This document shows, in pieces, positions 38,098 to 51,731 of a DNA stretch of 64,000 bases; the stretch's first letter is position 1; each line of letters begins with the position of its first letter. This DNA is from Pyrocephalus nanus. Taxonomy: Eukaryota; Chordata; Aves; Passeriformes; Tyrannidae. A program made the translations under genes and the position numbers. Where the stretch lies: positions 4,865,501 to 4,929,500 of the forward strand of contig CM076277.1 in assembly GCA_038380795.1 (NCBI GenBank). Reading direction: 5' to 3'. Under the pieces are notes generated by a model, which did no database searches, was not told where the DNA came from, and saw only the letters and a list, made by a program, of their open reading frames with translations.

Positions 38098-38640
38098 AGC
38101 AGCAGGTCCATCTCCTCCTTACGCTGGGGACCCCAGAGCTGGACACAGTACTCCAGGTGGGGTCTCGGGAGAGCAGAATAGAAAATTCACATCCTAGCCA
38201 TGGATAAAGCATCGAATTTTCATTATTTCCAGCTGCCCAAAGAAAGCCTCATCCACTTCCTCCTCCTGATTAGGTGGGCTACAGTAAACACCCACAACAG
38301 TGTCACCTTTATCAGCCTGTCCCTTAATTGTCACCCATAAACTCCCAAGCCATTCATCTGTCCCTGGACAGAGCTCAATACATTCCAGCTGCTCTCTCAC
38401 ACAAAGAGCAGTTCCACCACCTCAGCTCTGCCCTGTCCTTTCTGAAAAGCTCATGGCCAACCCTGACAACATTCCAGTGTGAGCTGTCCCCCCACATCTG
38501 TCACTGCAATGAGCCCACGGTCCTGTGACTGCACAGACATTTCTTCCTGTGTATTCCCAGTGCTGCCCACTTGTGTCCAGGCACTTCAGAGGTGGGAAAC
38601 AAGCGACCAGGTTCCTATAAAGGGGTGTAAGAGGATTCAT
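38098..38640 (-). mobile_element. CR1 LINE fragment, internally deleted and decayed
   Basis: Read on the minus strand, 38605 down to about 38230 matches the 5' part of CR1 ORF2, the apurinic-type endonuclease. Recognisable pieces are REQLECIELCPGTDE, SLWVTIKGQADKGD, VVGVYCSPPNQEEEVDEAF and an upstream KCLDT block. The reading frame is interrupted by stops and small shifts, so it is dead. Directly next to it, 38098-38178 matches the 3' part of CR1 in antisense: on the plus strand, GGGGACCCCAGAGCTGGACA, then CAGTACTCCAGGTGGGGTCT. The reverse transcriptase region that should lie between the two parts is missing, so about 50 bp of unassigned sequence joins the endonuclease start to the 3' region. 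The family is typical of birds and other sauropsids. The right boundary may extend to about 38790. Confidence 0.85.
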
Positions 38641-41600
38641 CACACATCCTCAAGGTGGTTTGCCCTATGATTCTCATCTGGAGAGGCAGCCAAGGACCAT
38701 CTGTCACTGCACTGGCTGGCATGGCCCACTCTCAGGGGGAAGCAATGGCACCAGCATTGCCACCTTGGACCTACCATCCTGAGTCCTTCTGTTTGTTTAT
38801 TGTACACAAATCTGCACTGGTTTGACTTAATTAGTAAAAAACGCTTTTTGTTTCAGTGCTTGGGGTGCTGAGGAAGCAAAGGCTAATGTTCTGCAAGGGC
38901 TGAGGTTCACCACAGCACTGACCTGACTGACAAATGCTGGACAAGTGGCAGGAAAGAACAGTTATCCTGAGGCCAGATTGAGCTGAACAATCACTCACTC
39001 CTACTTCAGTGAAAATGAAGAGGTATAAGATTTTTCACATGTGGGCAAAGGACAGTATTTCGATCTTGCTGATTACATGGGATTTTGTTAAGCAAGGTGC
39101 AAACCTCAGTGCAGATGCTGTGATTTCTGAGCAAGTATCTTAGATCAGGTTAGTTTGAAACTGCTCCCAGTTGATCTAAGCTGAACTGCAAACAACCACT
39201 GCTAAAAGAGGTTTGCACATGAGTAGCAATGCGGTTTAAAATCACTTCTCAGGTTACGAGGCCCCAGCTGTTTGCGTAAACAAGGACTAAAGTGACTGTG
39301 CAGTAAGGAGAAAGGGCAGCAGTAAGGTTGGGAGGAAACAATTCAGGGAAGACATGAATACTCTCTCATACAGGGCTATAGGAAAATAATAAAAGAAGTC
39401 AGAGCCCAGCTCTACCCATCCTTTCAATGCCTGCTTCAAGTCACAATGAGAGCACCAAAAAGCATAAGCCTTTGTCAGGCTGACATTTGCATAACATTGC
39501 CAACAGCTCCTTTGACTGAAGCTCCTGCTCACGGCCCAGTTTCATGGCTTGGTAACCCACTCGTGTGTGCTGATTGCAACAATGATGGCTCCTGAGGAGC
39601 TCCCATTCTAAAAAGCCCCATGAAGGTTCTATTTACAGGGTGAAATCTGGAAAGGCATTTTCTACAGGATATGTGATTTTCCTGCTCAGGTATCGAGTGT
39701 GACACTGATGTCACACAGCAACACAGGGCTGGATTCCAGCCCTCGCTCTCTGGTATCAACTGACACCACCTACAAACCCTGGCAGAAAAAAACAAAGGTG
39801 CTTTCTCTTTGTTCCAAAGTTCTTTTGTTATTCACTAAGGAACTCATACTCAGACGGTTAAAAAAGGATGCTGTTCCACTTCTAAAATTAAAAGATTCAC
39901 GAAGTTATTAAGCTGTCTCTCTCTCCCAAATCTCCAGCATTCTCGGGATTTGGGGCATTTAACTAACAAAACTGCAACAATCAGACATACCTGACTGGCT
40001 TTGGACATTTACCTGGAACCTGAACGTACCAAAAGTAAGGTCTAATCAGTGTGCCTGGTAGCTCAGCAGCCCTCCCAAGCCAGAGGGACAATGACACGAG
40101 CAGACTGTAACTTCAGGACCCCCGAGAGCCTCCCAAGTTGCTGTCCCATTAAAGTGCCCTCTTCAATATCACCCACTAAGAGGAAATACGAGGAGCTGAA
40201 AGCCTCCCTCACAAAGAGAGATAGGCTCAGTTACCAAAGTGTCACATGGCAACATAAGCTGTCCCTGACCCAGAAGCATCAATTTTACATTTGCAGTAGC
40301 TACGCTGAGCAGTCACCGAGGCTGAGGATATTCCTTGCAGTACTTGTGCACCACAGACCTTCCCTGACAGCTCGCATTTCTCTCTAATTCTGAGGTTCCA
40401 CCAACAAAAATGCACTTCTAACTTCGGTACCCCCAGAAGAAGCCACAAGAAATCTGACTATTAAATGCAAGCAAAATTACCAGTGCTGGGAGTACTTAAA
40501 AGAAGAAATGTGCATGATATTTAAATTTTGTTATAAATAAGATGAGCAACTGATCAGCACAGGTGTCTCTAGAAAAATCAAGTGTTACAAGTCATTCTGA
40601 TAATCAAACTGAGACATGCAAAACACTCCAGGGATTTTTAATTGTAACATAAATCAGATGACAGAACGTTGGTCAAATGCTCACAAATCTCTGCATTATT
40701 GCATTACAGTGAATGTAAAAGAACACTGAAATGCTGCAGGCAACCAATACGAGAACACAGAATTGGAATGATGAAGGTTTGTGTGTTCCTAAGGAAACCA
40801 GCCACCTCTCACCCCCTCCCTTTCATTAACATCTCCCAGAAAAATGTCAGCTCCGAGCTCTTCCCAAAGCATTCAGCACTTGAATGTTGGAAACATGCCT
40901 AGAAAGTTGAATTCAGTTCTGATGAGCAGGGTCTCCTTCCCTGGAGGCTTTGAATTTGCCTGTAAGTAAGGAATTTCAGTGCACTGGGAGGATACCGTGG
41001 CAAAAGGAGAGAACTGGGGACATTTCATCCCCTCCTTCCACAGCAGGCAAGCAGCAAAGTCCCCATGGCCCAGAGTGACAGTGCAATAGCGAGAGGCTTC
41101 GGGCTTTCCCTGAGCAGTTCCCTGTCCTGGATCCAAACCAAGGCTTCCCACATTCTGCTGTCCTCGTTACCACACAAGGACTACAAACACATTATAGTTC
41201 TGTGCATCAATTATCTGTGGCAATAACTCTGATTTTGCAAAACAAACACTATGCTTTAAAAAGAAACCATGGCCTGAACAGACACAAGAATCACACTGCA
41301 AAAGCCTTCAGAGCTGTAGCTCCTGCACAGCCTCAACCTGTAAACCATGTCCACTATGAGCAAAAGGAACACTGATTAATGCTCAGTGCTAGAAGCCACT
41401 CCTCTCATAACTGGAGCGAGCCAGTTAGTCCTGATTTGGGATGAGAGGACTTGCTGAATATTTGAAATTATCATGTAAGAGGATCAGTATGAATTTCAAA
41501 CTGCATGTAAGATACTCCATGGCTTCCTAGCAATGCACTGGAATAGATCTGAGAGCAGCTGAGAGAGACACAAACTTCCACATATGTGGGATTCTCAGCT

Positions 41601-44600
41601 TTATCGATTCATCTTGGAAATAAATCTGACTTGTCTAGGTACAAAACTCTACTTATTCTTCTGCCTAGTAGAGAAGACAATTTTGGGGGAGAACAAATTA
41701 AAGATACACATAAGCAGTAGCCCTTAGGGTGAATGCATCCAAAGCTATACATTGTAACTCCACTTAAAATGCACTTAAAAAGACATTTGGATTGATTTAT
41801 AGTTATAATCTGGGATTCTATTAAGAGCTTTGCTTTGTATTGATGCAACTAATGACCAAAGTTCTTGTAATAAGCAAATGCAGCTGCCCTTGACAATGGA
41901 CAAGTCTCTGGGGAGGAGATGAGGATTGCATAATGAAGTTAATGAGGTTAACGTTGTATGAAACTTCAATTCTGTAAAACAAGCAGTGGAGGACACAATG
42001 TTTTGTAGAGGATCTGCATGACAGCACATACCATCTCTCAGTAAATGCTATAGAATGCTTTCATAATTAAAAACATTTTCAGGCTGCATGATTCACAAGA
42101 AGATACTTTTTAATAAATATGAAACTAGCACAGACTTTTCTATTACATATTTTTTGCTCTGAAAGGGTCTTCACTTGACAACAATAAGACTGTCCAATGC
42201 ACATATATAAGTATTCACTATGCACTTAAGAAGTGAAGACTATTTTCGAGATGTAAACCTTGCTTCCATCATAACAAAAATACTGAAAGTCAATATTAAT
42301 GATGACTTGTAAATTTTATTCTTTACTACTCAAAGCTGTACTCATTGAGAAACAAATATTAACACAGAAACAAGGGTTTATACCAGCAGTTTCCAGAGCA
42401 GAAAACAAACTTTCACTTGCTCCAGTCAACTTCAGAAATCCACCTAATATTCCATTATCCTGATTATGCATTTTCCCAGTGACACCAGTGATACTTGCTG
42501 GACACCAAACTGCTCTGAAACTCAGGTGGCTACCTGGATAGATCTTGGATGTTTTTCCTTCCTAACACGGAACACCTTGTTGGGTTACACGATCCACTGC
42601 CTTCTGAACAGCTGCATCAGGGACACTTCTGCTGGGGGTGAGAAAACCAGCACAAGAAATCAGCTGCTTTCAGCTCCTACTGCCTTGGGAGTGGAGCACG
42701 TTTCCCTCTCTTAAAAGGCAACATTGCAATACAGCACCCAAATAACTGGACCAGACTCTGTTCAGAAATAAATGGTGACATCTCCACACGATGGTACTGT
42801 GGAGTTGCTGCTCACTGTAAATTCTGCAGGTAAGTCCTCCCTTTCTTTCATATCTAAGGAAAAGTGTTTACACAGCTGCCATCATCAAAAGAACTGCACA
42901 AGCACACTGGCACCTTCTGTCAATGACTCTGTGGTGTTCTGGTAGCTGAGACAAGCATCTTTACATCAGAGCAATCAGCTGATCTCCTGGGCACTCTCCA
43001 AGTGCAGCAAACCTTCAGGGATATTTTGTAGCATCATTTGTCCAACACTCTATTTCAATCTGCCTCCTCCTTCTGGAACAGGGACTCCTTTGTACTTTGG
43101 TGACTTACCATCTCAGTACCAGGACTTAAAATCTATCCACCTAAATATTTTTCATATCATTATATAAAAATGTGGTCAAGTTGAATTTAGCTTCCTCTAG
43201 TAATGCCCTAGCACTTCTCTCATTTGGCAACTGTGTCAAAAAAGTCCTGTGGGCCACAAACAAATTCTTCTAAAACCACCACTGCTATAGGCACCCATCT
43301 GCAATCTTAGTGGTGGTTTAAGTAGAGAGAAGTTTAACTTTCAGACACAGATAAGGTGCACTGCACTGAACATTAAAATGTGCCTTGATGCAGCACAAAG
43401 CCTCAGTCTCAGAACGTGTCAAACCCACCAGCCTCACCCAAACTGCATGGAAGTGAAACAAATGAGATACCAACAACAGTGTCTGATAAAGAACATATTT
43501 TCAAATACATATAAAATACATGGAAGGCAGTGAGGGATAGATACTGTGTACCTGACTTATTAAGTCCTGTGCAGTTCCTAATAGTATCACAATTAATGTT
43601 GTGTTTGCTTTCCAGCCTTATGCAAGCAGCCACAGAAAGCTTCCTGATGCTGTAGAGGTTAACTGCTGGGCTTGGCTAGAATGACAGTGCATTGTGGAAT
43701 TTAACACTTCAGAAGATGATGCCTGTAAAAACCAAGCCAGATGTTCAGCCTGTCATGCACCACAGCCCTAAATGCATTAACAGGGCATACTGAGTCTAAA
43801 GGCCTCCTGAAATGAGTAACATCCATCCACTCACTGCAACACATCTCGACTTTCTTCACTGCAGCCACAATCATTCCCTTGAACCAAGCAAGACAGGGAG
43901 TATTTCAATTTTCCCCCAAACTGCTGCTACTTTTCTCTGCACTCCATTTCCTCCAGTGTAACACATTAACCAGTGCTGTGGGGGTTAAACAGCAAGCTGC
44001 ATTATTTCCACCCATGAGATCAGCTTCAGAACCACACCTCTAATTTAGGGTCAGCTTCCTAGGATACTGCAGCATCACACAACTCTCCTATTTATACCAC
44101 TGTCTGTGATGTGACACTACATTTGTGCACGTGGATCTGTCATACTGGAACTCTGGGGTCAGTTCCACCCAGTCATCTGCATGAGCCATTGGGCACCGTG
44201 ACATCTCTGGGGTAACAGAAGGAGAAGGAGGCCAAGCTGTGGAGCTCAGATGGGCAGCACTCCCCCTCAACACACCCCCAACCTCCTCCACCCCCCGTGA
44301 AGAGATGTAGAAGCCTCAGTAGGAAACATGCAGTGTCAGTGAACATTGGACATTTGGGTCTATCAACAGAGGTGACAAAGATCTAGACTGCCAGACACTG
44401 CCCAGACACCAATTCAGAGATAGCTGGTCCCTGCATGCAGAGTGGCCAAGCTGTGAATAATTTCAAACACAGAGCTCCATGGGAGATCGCAGCACTTCCC
44501 TGACAGGTGTGGGGCCCTGGATCTCAGCCCTGGTTTCATTTGAATTGTGCTACTCGTGCAAGAAATCACAAAGGCAGATTCCCTCAAGCAGAGGGGCACT

Positions 44601-46809
44601 AAGTAGTTTTTGAGACAGGACTTGGATTTACCACAGTAATTAGTCACATAAAACAGCAGGGAAAGGTGCAGGAAAACAATTCCAAATCTGTTGTGGCAAC
44701 AGAAAACCTCCAGCTGGCCAGTAGCTGGGGTATCAGCTCCTGAGGGGACTGCCTGGAAAAGCCCTTCCCTTCTCAATGCTCTAAGCCACACATAGTCAAC
44801 CCCATGGGTAGGTAGGCTACCATTTTCGTGTCTGGAAGCACAGGATCCTTTGCAAAGCCGAACTGGAGCAGCGTGCAAGAATCCATCACTTGCTTGGAAA
44901 TACTGCCTACACTTTTTGTGTACCGAAAACCACGTTTTTTTGGCTTGCACATTAAGACAGGTTACTTCAAAAAAAAAGGCAAAAATAGGTAGGCCACGAG
45001 CAAAGCCACAGCTCTGCTTGTGTATTCCCTTCAGCCCATTTTCTTTTTTGTCACTTCCAGTATTCTTCATGCTGTGTATGAAAAAATGGAGAGTGTTCCC
45101 AGTTCAGTTCTTACTGGTTCACCTTCTCTGCTGTTTCATTCCTGATTTGCTTCTTCCTCCCAATCCCTCAGTGCAGTTCCACTGTCATTCCAGCCACTTG
45201 CAAGCAAGCACCTCCACTGCAGAGGGGAATACTCAGTCATACTCTAACAGCCCATTGGCTTACACACGACAGGCCAAATTTTGCCTCAAAACTGCCACAT
45301 CCAGCTCCTTCTAAAGGAATTATTTCCAGTCTTCTTGGGAACCCCACCTGATCCAATTAAAGAAATACAGAAAAACAGGAACAAAAATAAGCTTTTATCC
45401 AGAAGCAACGAAACCCCAAGAGGTGAAAAAATATCTTTTCTGCACAGAAAAGCGATCCACACTGCTGCATAATTCTCTTGAGGAACTACAGAACACAAAG
45501 TCCAGGCTCTTTTGTTGCAGTAACCACAAGATCACATCCCCTTTCCAATAACTCAGAGCTTTCTGCTAAAGGTCACAGATGAGAAGGGCCCCTCTTTGTC
45601 TCCCTCCTGGCTACCAGGCTACAAAGAACACGTCGTAGTCATCTCTAGCAACAATATAGAGCTGTCAAAACAAGTGCTGAACAGCAACACCCAGGAAATC
45701 AAAGCTATCTACAAAAGCTGCCTGTGGGCCACAATATGATTTAGAATTCAAAACACCTTTTTTTGCTACTGCCCCAGGAAACACGACTGATGCAGAAATT
45801 ATTCTAGTTAAGATACATGAATGCAGGAAAAAGGGATAAGGGAAGACTTAGAAGGCTCCAGAGCTGCTGTGGGCAAAACATCCAGTTTGTTTGACTTAAT
45901 TTGACTCAGCAAAATAACACTCTCTGGGATTAATTCAACTGCAAACAGTAGAACTTCAAAATGCAGGTGCTACATAACAAAATGACAACGATACAGGTTA
46001 GCTCTGCTTGCACAGACCAATGTTACCACTACAGAAAGAATTTAGCACCCACACTGTCCTAAATGCAGATGGTGGCTGTGCATAGGAAACCATCCTCCAG
46101 CCCAGGTGACTGCAGGGAAAGCAGCACACCTGGAACTGTCACTGAAGGGTCAGAGCCAGACTATGACACAAAACAGCCTCCTCAGTATTCATGGCTGTTA
46201 GACCAGACCTTGAGGTCACTGACTGGAGTCAGATGCCATGTCCCATTCATGGAAAGGACTCAGTATGAAATGACATTTAATTCAATACTTGACAAAGCTT
46301 CTTCAGGAAAACTACTGAGCCAAAATGACCTTTTTTTTCCCCTCACCAAAATAGTTGCTGGCAAGACTGTGGTACCTCACCCAAAACAAAGTATGTCTTA
46401 GTAAAGACAATACATAAAAAATACTAAAATAACACCACATAAAGAGACATCCCACCTGTGATGTGTTTAGACCAGGATGTAATGCACATTATCACCTTTA
46501 GACTTCCTACAGCTGCCCTGAGAATCAGTGACAAAACTTCCTGGTGAACTCAGACTGTAATCAGGGTTAACTCATTAGTTTTCCCTTTCTTCTCTGTGCT
46601 TAGATACTTCTTTAGGCTTCAGACAAATAAATCCTGTGAGCAGCAGCGATTCAGTTCCAAGCTCTGGGGTCTTGCTAAGTATTTTTATTATTTATCATTA
46701 TCTTTGCAGACACAGCTTTAAACCTTGTAAATGCTGCATTAAACAACTACAAAAGGTCTTCAGGATGCAAGGACTATAGGAGGATTTAAAAACACCTCTG
46801 CATTATTCC

Positions 46810-47225
46810 CGAGCTCACTTTGATTCGGTGTCCGTAACGAGCAGCCCACGGGAAGGAAAGGCAATGGCTGCACGGAGCTGCTCGGCGGTGTCTCATCTGG
46901 GAGAATGTCCCATCAGCCACAACCATCTCCTGGAGATCTGCCCTCGTTTTCTTCCTGTGAACTTGCATAAAACCATCTCCACTCGACTGCCTCTGAATAA
47001 TGTACAACAACAGATGAGCGCCAGCGAGTGCCAAGGGAGCTCCAGCCAAGGCAGCTCCGAGAGCCCAGCGCTGTGTCCCCACTTCCACGGCGTTCCAAGG
47101 GAAGCGGAACAACAGCCAGCCAGGGCAGACTCACATCGTTAAAAAACACACGTGCCGCCAGAACAAAGAACTCCTCACAGTTCGCTCGGCGCTGAAACAG
47201 AATTCCCAGATCGCCCTCTGCTCAC
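46810..47225. promoter_or_regulatory. CpG-dense patch inside intron 1 (possible alternative promoter or regulatory island)
   Basis: I count about 25 CpG dinucleotides in about 415 bp, close to what base composition alone would give, whereas neighbouring intron sequence has only scattered ones. Retained CpG density usually means the DNA is unmethylated in the germ line, as at promoters and some enhancers. There is no TATA box or recognised first exon. Open frames on both strands (plus 46828-47142, minus 46786-47112) show no known domain. The role is inferred from composition only; a GC-rich ancient repeat or gene relic is an alternative. Confidence 0.4.
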
Positions 47226-50200
47226 GGGTTTCCCATCTAAAATCCAGGTAACTCCAGAACCTGTGTCAGGTTCTGAGAAACTGATTCACTGTGAAGTGAA
47301 TAAAGTGTTTTCTTGACTTTTATATCCCACTCTACTACCCTTGGTTACTTCATCCTTAGAGAAAACTCTGTTTGGTGACAAATTCAATGAGATTTTAGGG
47401 TTTGCTTTTTTGTTGTTGTTGTTTTGGGGTATTTTGGGGTGGGTTTTTTTAGAGGATTCAAGTGTAGATTAAAAAACCTTGATTTACACTTTATAAAATT
47501 AAATCCATCAAAAGGGGAGCACAAGATTCATTCCACTTAGACTTGAGCTGTCAGCACTGCCCAGTCAATCCACAGCAGCCCTGCACTCTTCAGACAGAGG
47601 GAAAAGTGGGTGTATCTGTCTCACAATAGCCTAAACTTGTACCAAAGGAATCACTGAAGGGGGGGTCACCCTTCTAGAGAGAACTGGGATAAGGTGTTCC
47701 AACTGGAAGGTTTTATTCCCACACCCCATCACCTCACGTCAGTGATGATGGTCAGATGTACAAAGCAAAAGGATGCAAACTCCCAGGAGAAGAAGAGGGA
47801 GTTGCAGCATTTATGAACCAAAGACCACAGCAAAGACATAACACACCCCACGTGCTGTATCACTGAGCTCCAAGGGACTGCACTGGAGCTGCACACAAAG
47901 CCCATCACCCAACTCATTCCACCTCACAGACACTGAGTTAGGAGACAGATGTGTCCCTTACTCAGTGTTCCATGAACAGACAGCATTTCCTCTTCAACAT
48001 TGCCCCTCCTGGCTACAGGACACTCAGACACACCAACGTGCAGTGCTCGATCTCTCTCATACTACGCCTTTGCTTTGGCCTCTGACAGAAACGGTTCCTT
48101 CCTGGAAAGAGTGGACCAGCATCACCTGTCTGCACTGAATCCAAGAGATAATCCAGCCAGTTTACAGCAGAGGACAATCCATCTCCATTACACCCCTCCA
48201 CCCAGCCCAGCTCTGAGAGTTTGTCCTAGAGTCTACCAAGATGTTGGCTGATCCCACTCAGCTTTCTTTGCCTTCTTTTTTTACCTCCCCATGCACACAC
48301 ATATGTGTTTTTAAAATGCTGATCCTGCTACCAAGGGCATTTTAGCTGCTGCATCTGTTTGTAATCTGTGGTACATTATTTAAGAGTCCTGCTAGCACAC
48401 AATGTAAGTTGTTACTGAGAGACTATTTCTTTACACTGGGTTCTTACCAGCTTTATGATCTACCCAGAAAAAAGAAATATTACCTAAACCAAGAAAATAA
48501 TTCCTTCCTGTCTCCATATTTTGAAACCCCAGTGAAACCTGAATAAGAGTGGGAAGGGGCATCTATTTACACCGAGGCAAGAGAGTATGAGAGTTCATCT
48601 GAAGCCAGGGACAGCTGGAGTTTGTCTGATATGTAACTCCTTTAGAGTGCATCAATATAGCTGTGAGTGCAGGACTGTGACAAGAGGTCTTTGACACAAG
48701 TAATTTCCAGCTGCTAATGTGCAATCTATCTTGCTATAGGAACAGAGTGGTTTATTTTCTCTACCTGCCTTAAGATTCCCACCTGAGTGTGAAGTCTTGT
48801 CTTTTTCCCCACTGTTCATCCTGTCCTCCCATGAATCCGCTGTCCATGTCCAGCAGTCTCTGCTCCAGCGAAGAATCCCAGGTTACGTGCTGGCCAGCTG
48901 GTCACAGTGACAGCACTAGAACAGCCACTGGAAGTGAGTGTTTCCAGAAACAGGCAAATGGCTGCCTGCCACGGGGCAACAGTCCTTCCAGGGATTTGGG
49001 TCAGGCAGCAAAGCCCACTCCTGGAGCAGCCTGAAAGGCCTCATGAGATACAACGTTCATGCCGGCAAAGCAAAACGCAGCCCCGGAGCTTGTGACTAAA
49101 TCATGTAGATGACAGTGCAGAGTAAATTTATTCAACACTGTTTATTGAGCAGCTTTTCCATATGCCAGAAAACAGAGAGGAAAGAAATAAAAATTATAAA
49201 CAGACACTTCTTCCCTCAGACAGGAATCTTTGCACAATGGCCAAATCACCAAATTAGCCTGAGAGCTAATACTAGAGCTGGAAACGATGGGAGAGATGAA
49301 CCACTGCAAGTAAAACTCCCAGCAATGCTTTCCCCAACCACAAATGAAACTTTAGGAGACATAAGCAGTCTCATTTTGGGGAGCTGCTTTACTTCACATT
49401 CCATCCAAGCCTGACATTGTTGACTACAAGCAGCAGGCATATACATGTATTCAAGACACGACTGCTAGTCCAGTTTTCTGCAAACCCGAAAAGTTCCATA
49501 AAACTTTTAGGGGGCTCCTCCAATCCAAACAAAACGTAGTAACGTGCATGTCACACCCAGGCTTCCAATCATTTCATGGTTTGTGATCAAAGGAAGTTGC
49601 TTACATTGATTCCCCAGCCACATCTGGGAGTACCTTGTGTGAGGTATGAGGGACACAGCACGTGGATAGCAAGGTGTGTTGGGCACAGAACCCGAAACCC
49701 ACGCAAAGCTGGTCCCAGCACACTCCTGCAGGAATCTCTGTGTGAGAGTGGGTAGTGCTGCAGAGTATCCAGTGCCAGCATGCCTGGCTGTGAGCAGTTA
49801 TAAACACAACAGCCACATTTGCATCGTAGAGACAATTTGCAGACAACTGGCATGAGGCAGCCAAATGTCTCCTTTACAACAATGCCTAATCCACACAGCA
49901 CTGTGGTAACAAAAGGAACTGTGAGCTTTGCATCAGCTCTCTGTATCTCTGCCCTGCCAAATGCTAACAGAAAAAAAACTGCTTGTTGTCCCCTTCACAG
50001 CAGCACCAACACTGGTCAGCCTCTCAGATCCAGTCCTGTACATATGAATAACCTTCGAAATTATTAGACACAGCTTCGGAAAGAGAACCAAGTTAAAAGG
50101 AAGTAGCAGAATGTTATGACAGCATCAGTCAGGGAGGCTATCAAAATAACTCCCCCAGTCAAGGGCTTCCCTCAGCTTGATTTCATATGCTGAGGCAAAT

Positions 50201-50714
50201 TGGTACTGGAGTGGTAATGCTACAGAGGAGTCAGAATGACCTACTTTCACTCCCTACAAGCAGGGACATATCGTAGTCCCTACTAATAATATACACACTT
50301 CAGTTTAAATCATGTGTTATAATCTGAATATTGCTAGAGTCCTTAGAGTAATAAAAAAACCCCAAAAACCTAGTTTACAGAAGCATCTTTAATACATGAG
50401 CATTTCAGATGGTTGCCAGAGACTCATGAGATGAGGTCTCATCCCAAAGAATGTGTCCCCTTTCTGTTGACTCTTTACTGAAGTTAAATCTCCTTTACTT
50501 CAGTGAGTTTGGCAGATTATGGCACAAGAATCCCCATTCTGGTGTCACAGGTTATGAATTTTGCAGATCTGAAGTTGTTAAATTCAACAAGGCATCCTTT
50601 GCGGTCCACTAAGGTCTTCTTAAACATTAAGAAAATCTGCTCCCATTCCAATACTGAAAAGGTACATGACAAGGGAATAAATGTGACAGCTTTATCCTGA
50701 TCCATCAAATCACT

Positions 50715-50730
50715 CACACACACACACACA
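50715..50730. repeat. (CA)8 microsatellite
   Basis: Eight tandem CA units, preceded by CACT and followed by TATG. It is a simple dinucleotide repeat that is likely to vary in length. Confidence 0.9.
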
Positions 50731-51592
50731 TATGGTCCAGCCTAACGAATTCCAAAATGCTTTCAAAGCTCCAGATGATGTTTCAACTATACTATTTACC
50801 TTCTGCCCAGAAGCAAGAGGCAAATGGACTCACAGCAATAAGTGGGAATTATCTCTCACAGGTTACTAGATATGCACAATTACGTGGAAACTGCCATTAG
50901 GAGAGTAGGCAAGCTCATACTCTGCCTTACCCAAAAGAAAACAAAAAGGCTTCAGAACCATCTAGCCAGCCCACAAGGTAGCAAGTCCTGCCTCCTTTTG
51001 GGTGTCTCCATTCTTTGAAATAATCCAGGGAAAAACTGAACAGGCACGTGTAATTTTCCAAAGCAAAATGGGAACCGCTTGAGGTTATTTAGGCCAAAAA
51101 AATCAAGAAAAATTCAAGCAGCAAACAATGTACTTCCAAGCCCAACAACAATCAAGTTCCCAGAGCCTCTCTGCAAAGCACTCAGAGCCGGGGCTGGGGA
51201 AGAACCCCCTGGCTCAGTAGAAAGAGCTCTGTGGACTCAGCACCATGAAATTGAATAAAACTCTCTTTGTGGAGCATCCAGGGGAGAAAGACAAAGGGCC
51301 TCTGCCACCGCAGCGCTTCTGAATGACACAGTCCTCCAGCACCTCCAGCTCTTCTCCCACCCGCAGCAGAATCCCAGGAAACTGAGTGTTTATTCATGAC
51401 TTGGGCTCTGACCATTTTCTCAGTTTCCCCCTGCATCCTCCAATGCCCATTAGTTAACAATATCTTCTTTTAGCTCGCTTCTTGTCTGCCACTTCCGCAT
51501 TTAATTGCAAGTTCATGGGTATAAAGTGGCCTGAACAGCTGAACTAAGTCATCCTGATTTGAAGGCTCGCTTTCCTCATAAAAGGGGAAACA

Positions 51593-51731
51593 GTTCTTTC
51601 TCTGTCTTTCTGTCTGTCTGTCTTCATTTCCCTTTCCTTGGCCACTTCTCCCCTTCCCCTCTCCCCCTCCCCCCAATTTTTCTCTTTCCTATTCCCTCTC
51701 CCATCCTCCGTTTCTTTCCGTGCCTCCCTCT
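51593..51731. repeat. Polypyrimidine block
   Basis: About 140 bp dominated by C and T on the plus strand: CTTT/CTGT-type units first, then a pure pyrimidine run of 30 bases at 51645-51674 rich in CCCC, then TTTTTCTCTTTCCT after two A. The matching transcript strand is purine-rich. Such blocks can adopt triplex (H-DNA) structure when they have mirror symmetry. Confidence 0.85.

Noticed and set aside
44414..45070. 218-codon open frame, minus strand, in PREX1 sense
   Set aside because: No family signature, and the many scattered Cys, His and Leu residues suggest translated non-coding sequence. It could only be tested by a database search.
45615..45661. Exon-like 47-bp minus-strand segment encoding LYIVARDDYDVFFVA between AG and GT
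   Set aside because: It is bounded by stops, is not a multiple of three, would shift the PREX1 frame if spliced in, and matches no part of P-Rex1 that I remember.
46786..47142. Overlapping open frames on both strands in the CpG-dense patch
   Set aside because: Fewer stop codons are expected where GC is higher. Neither translation resembles a known protein, so I kept only the compositional observation.
47421..47444. TTTTGGGGTATTTTGGGGTGGG, ciliate-telomere-like or G-quadruplex-like
   Set aside because: Only three G runs and two imperfect units; a chance G/T-rich stretch.
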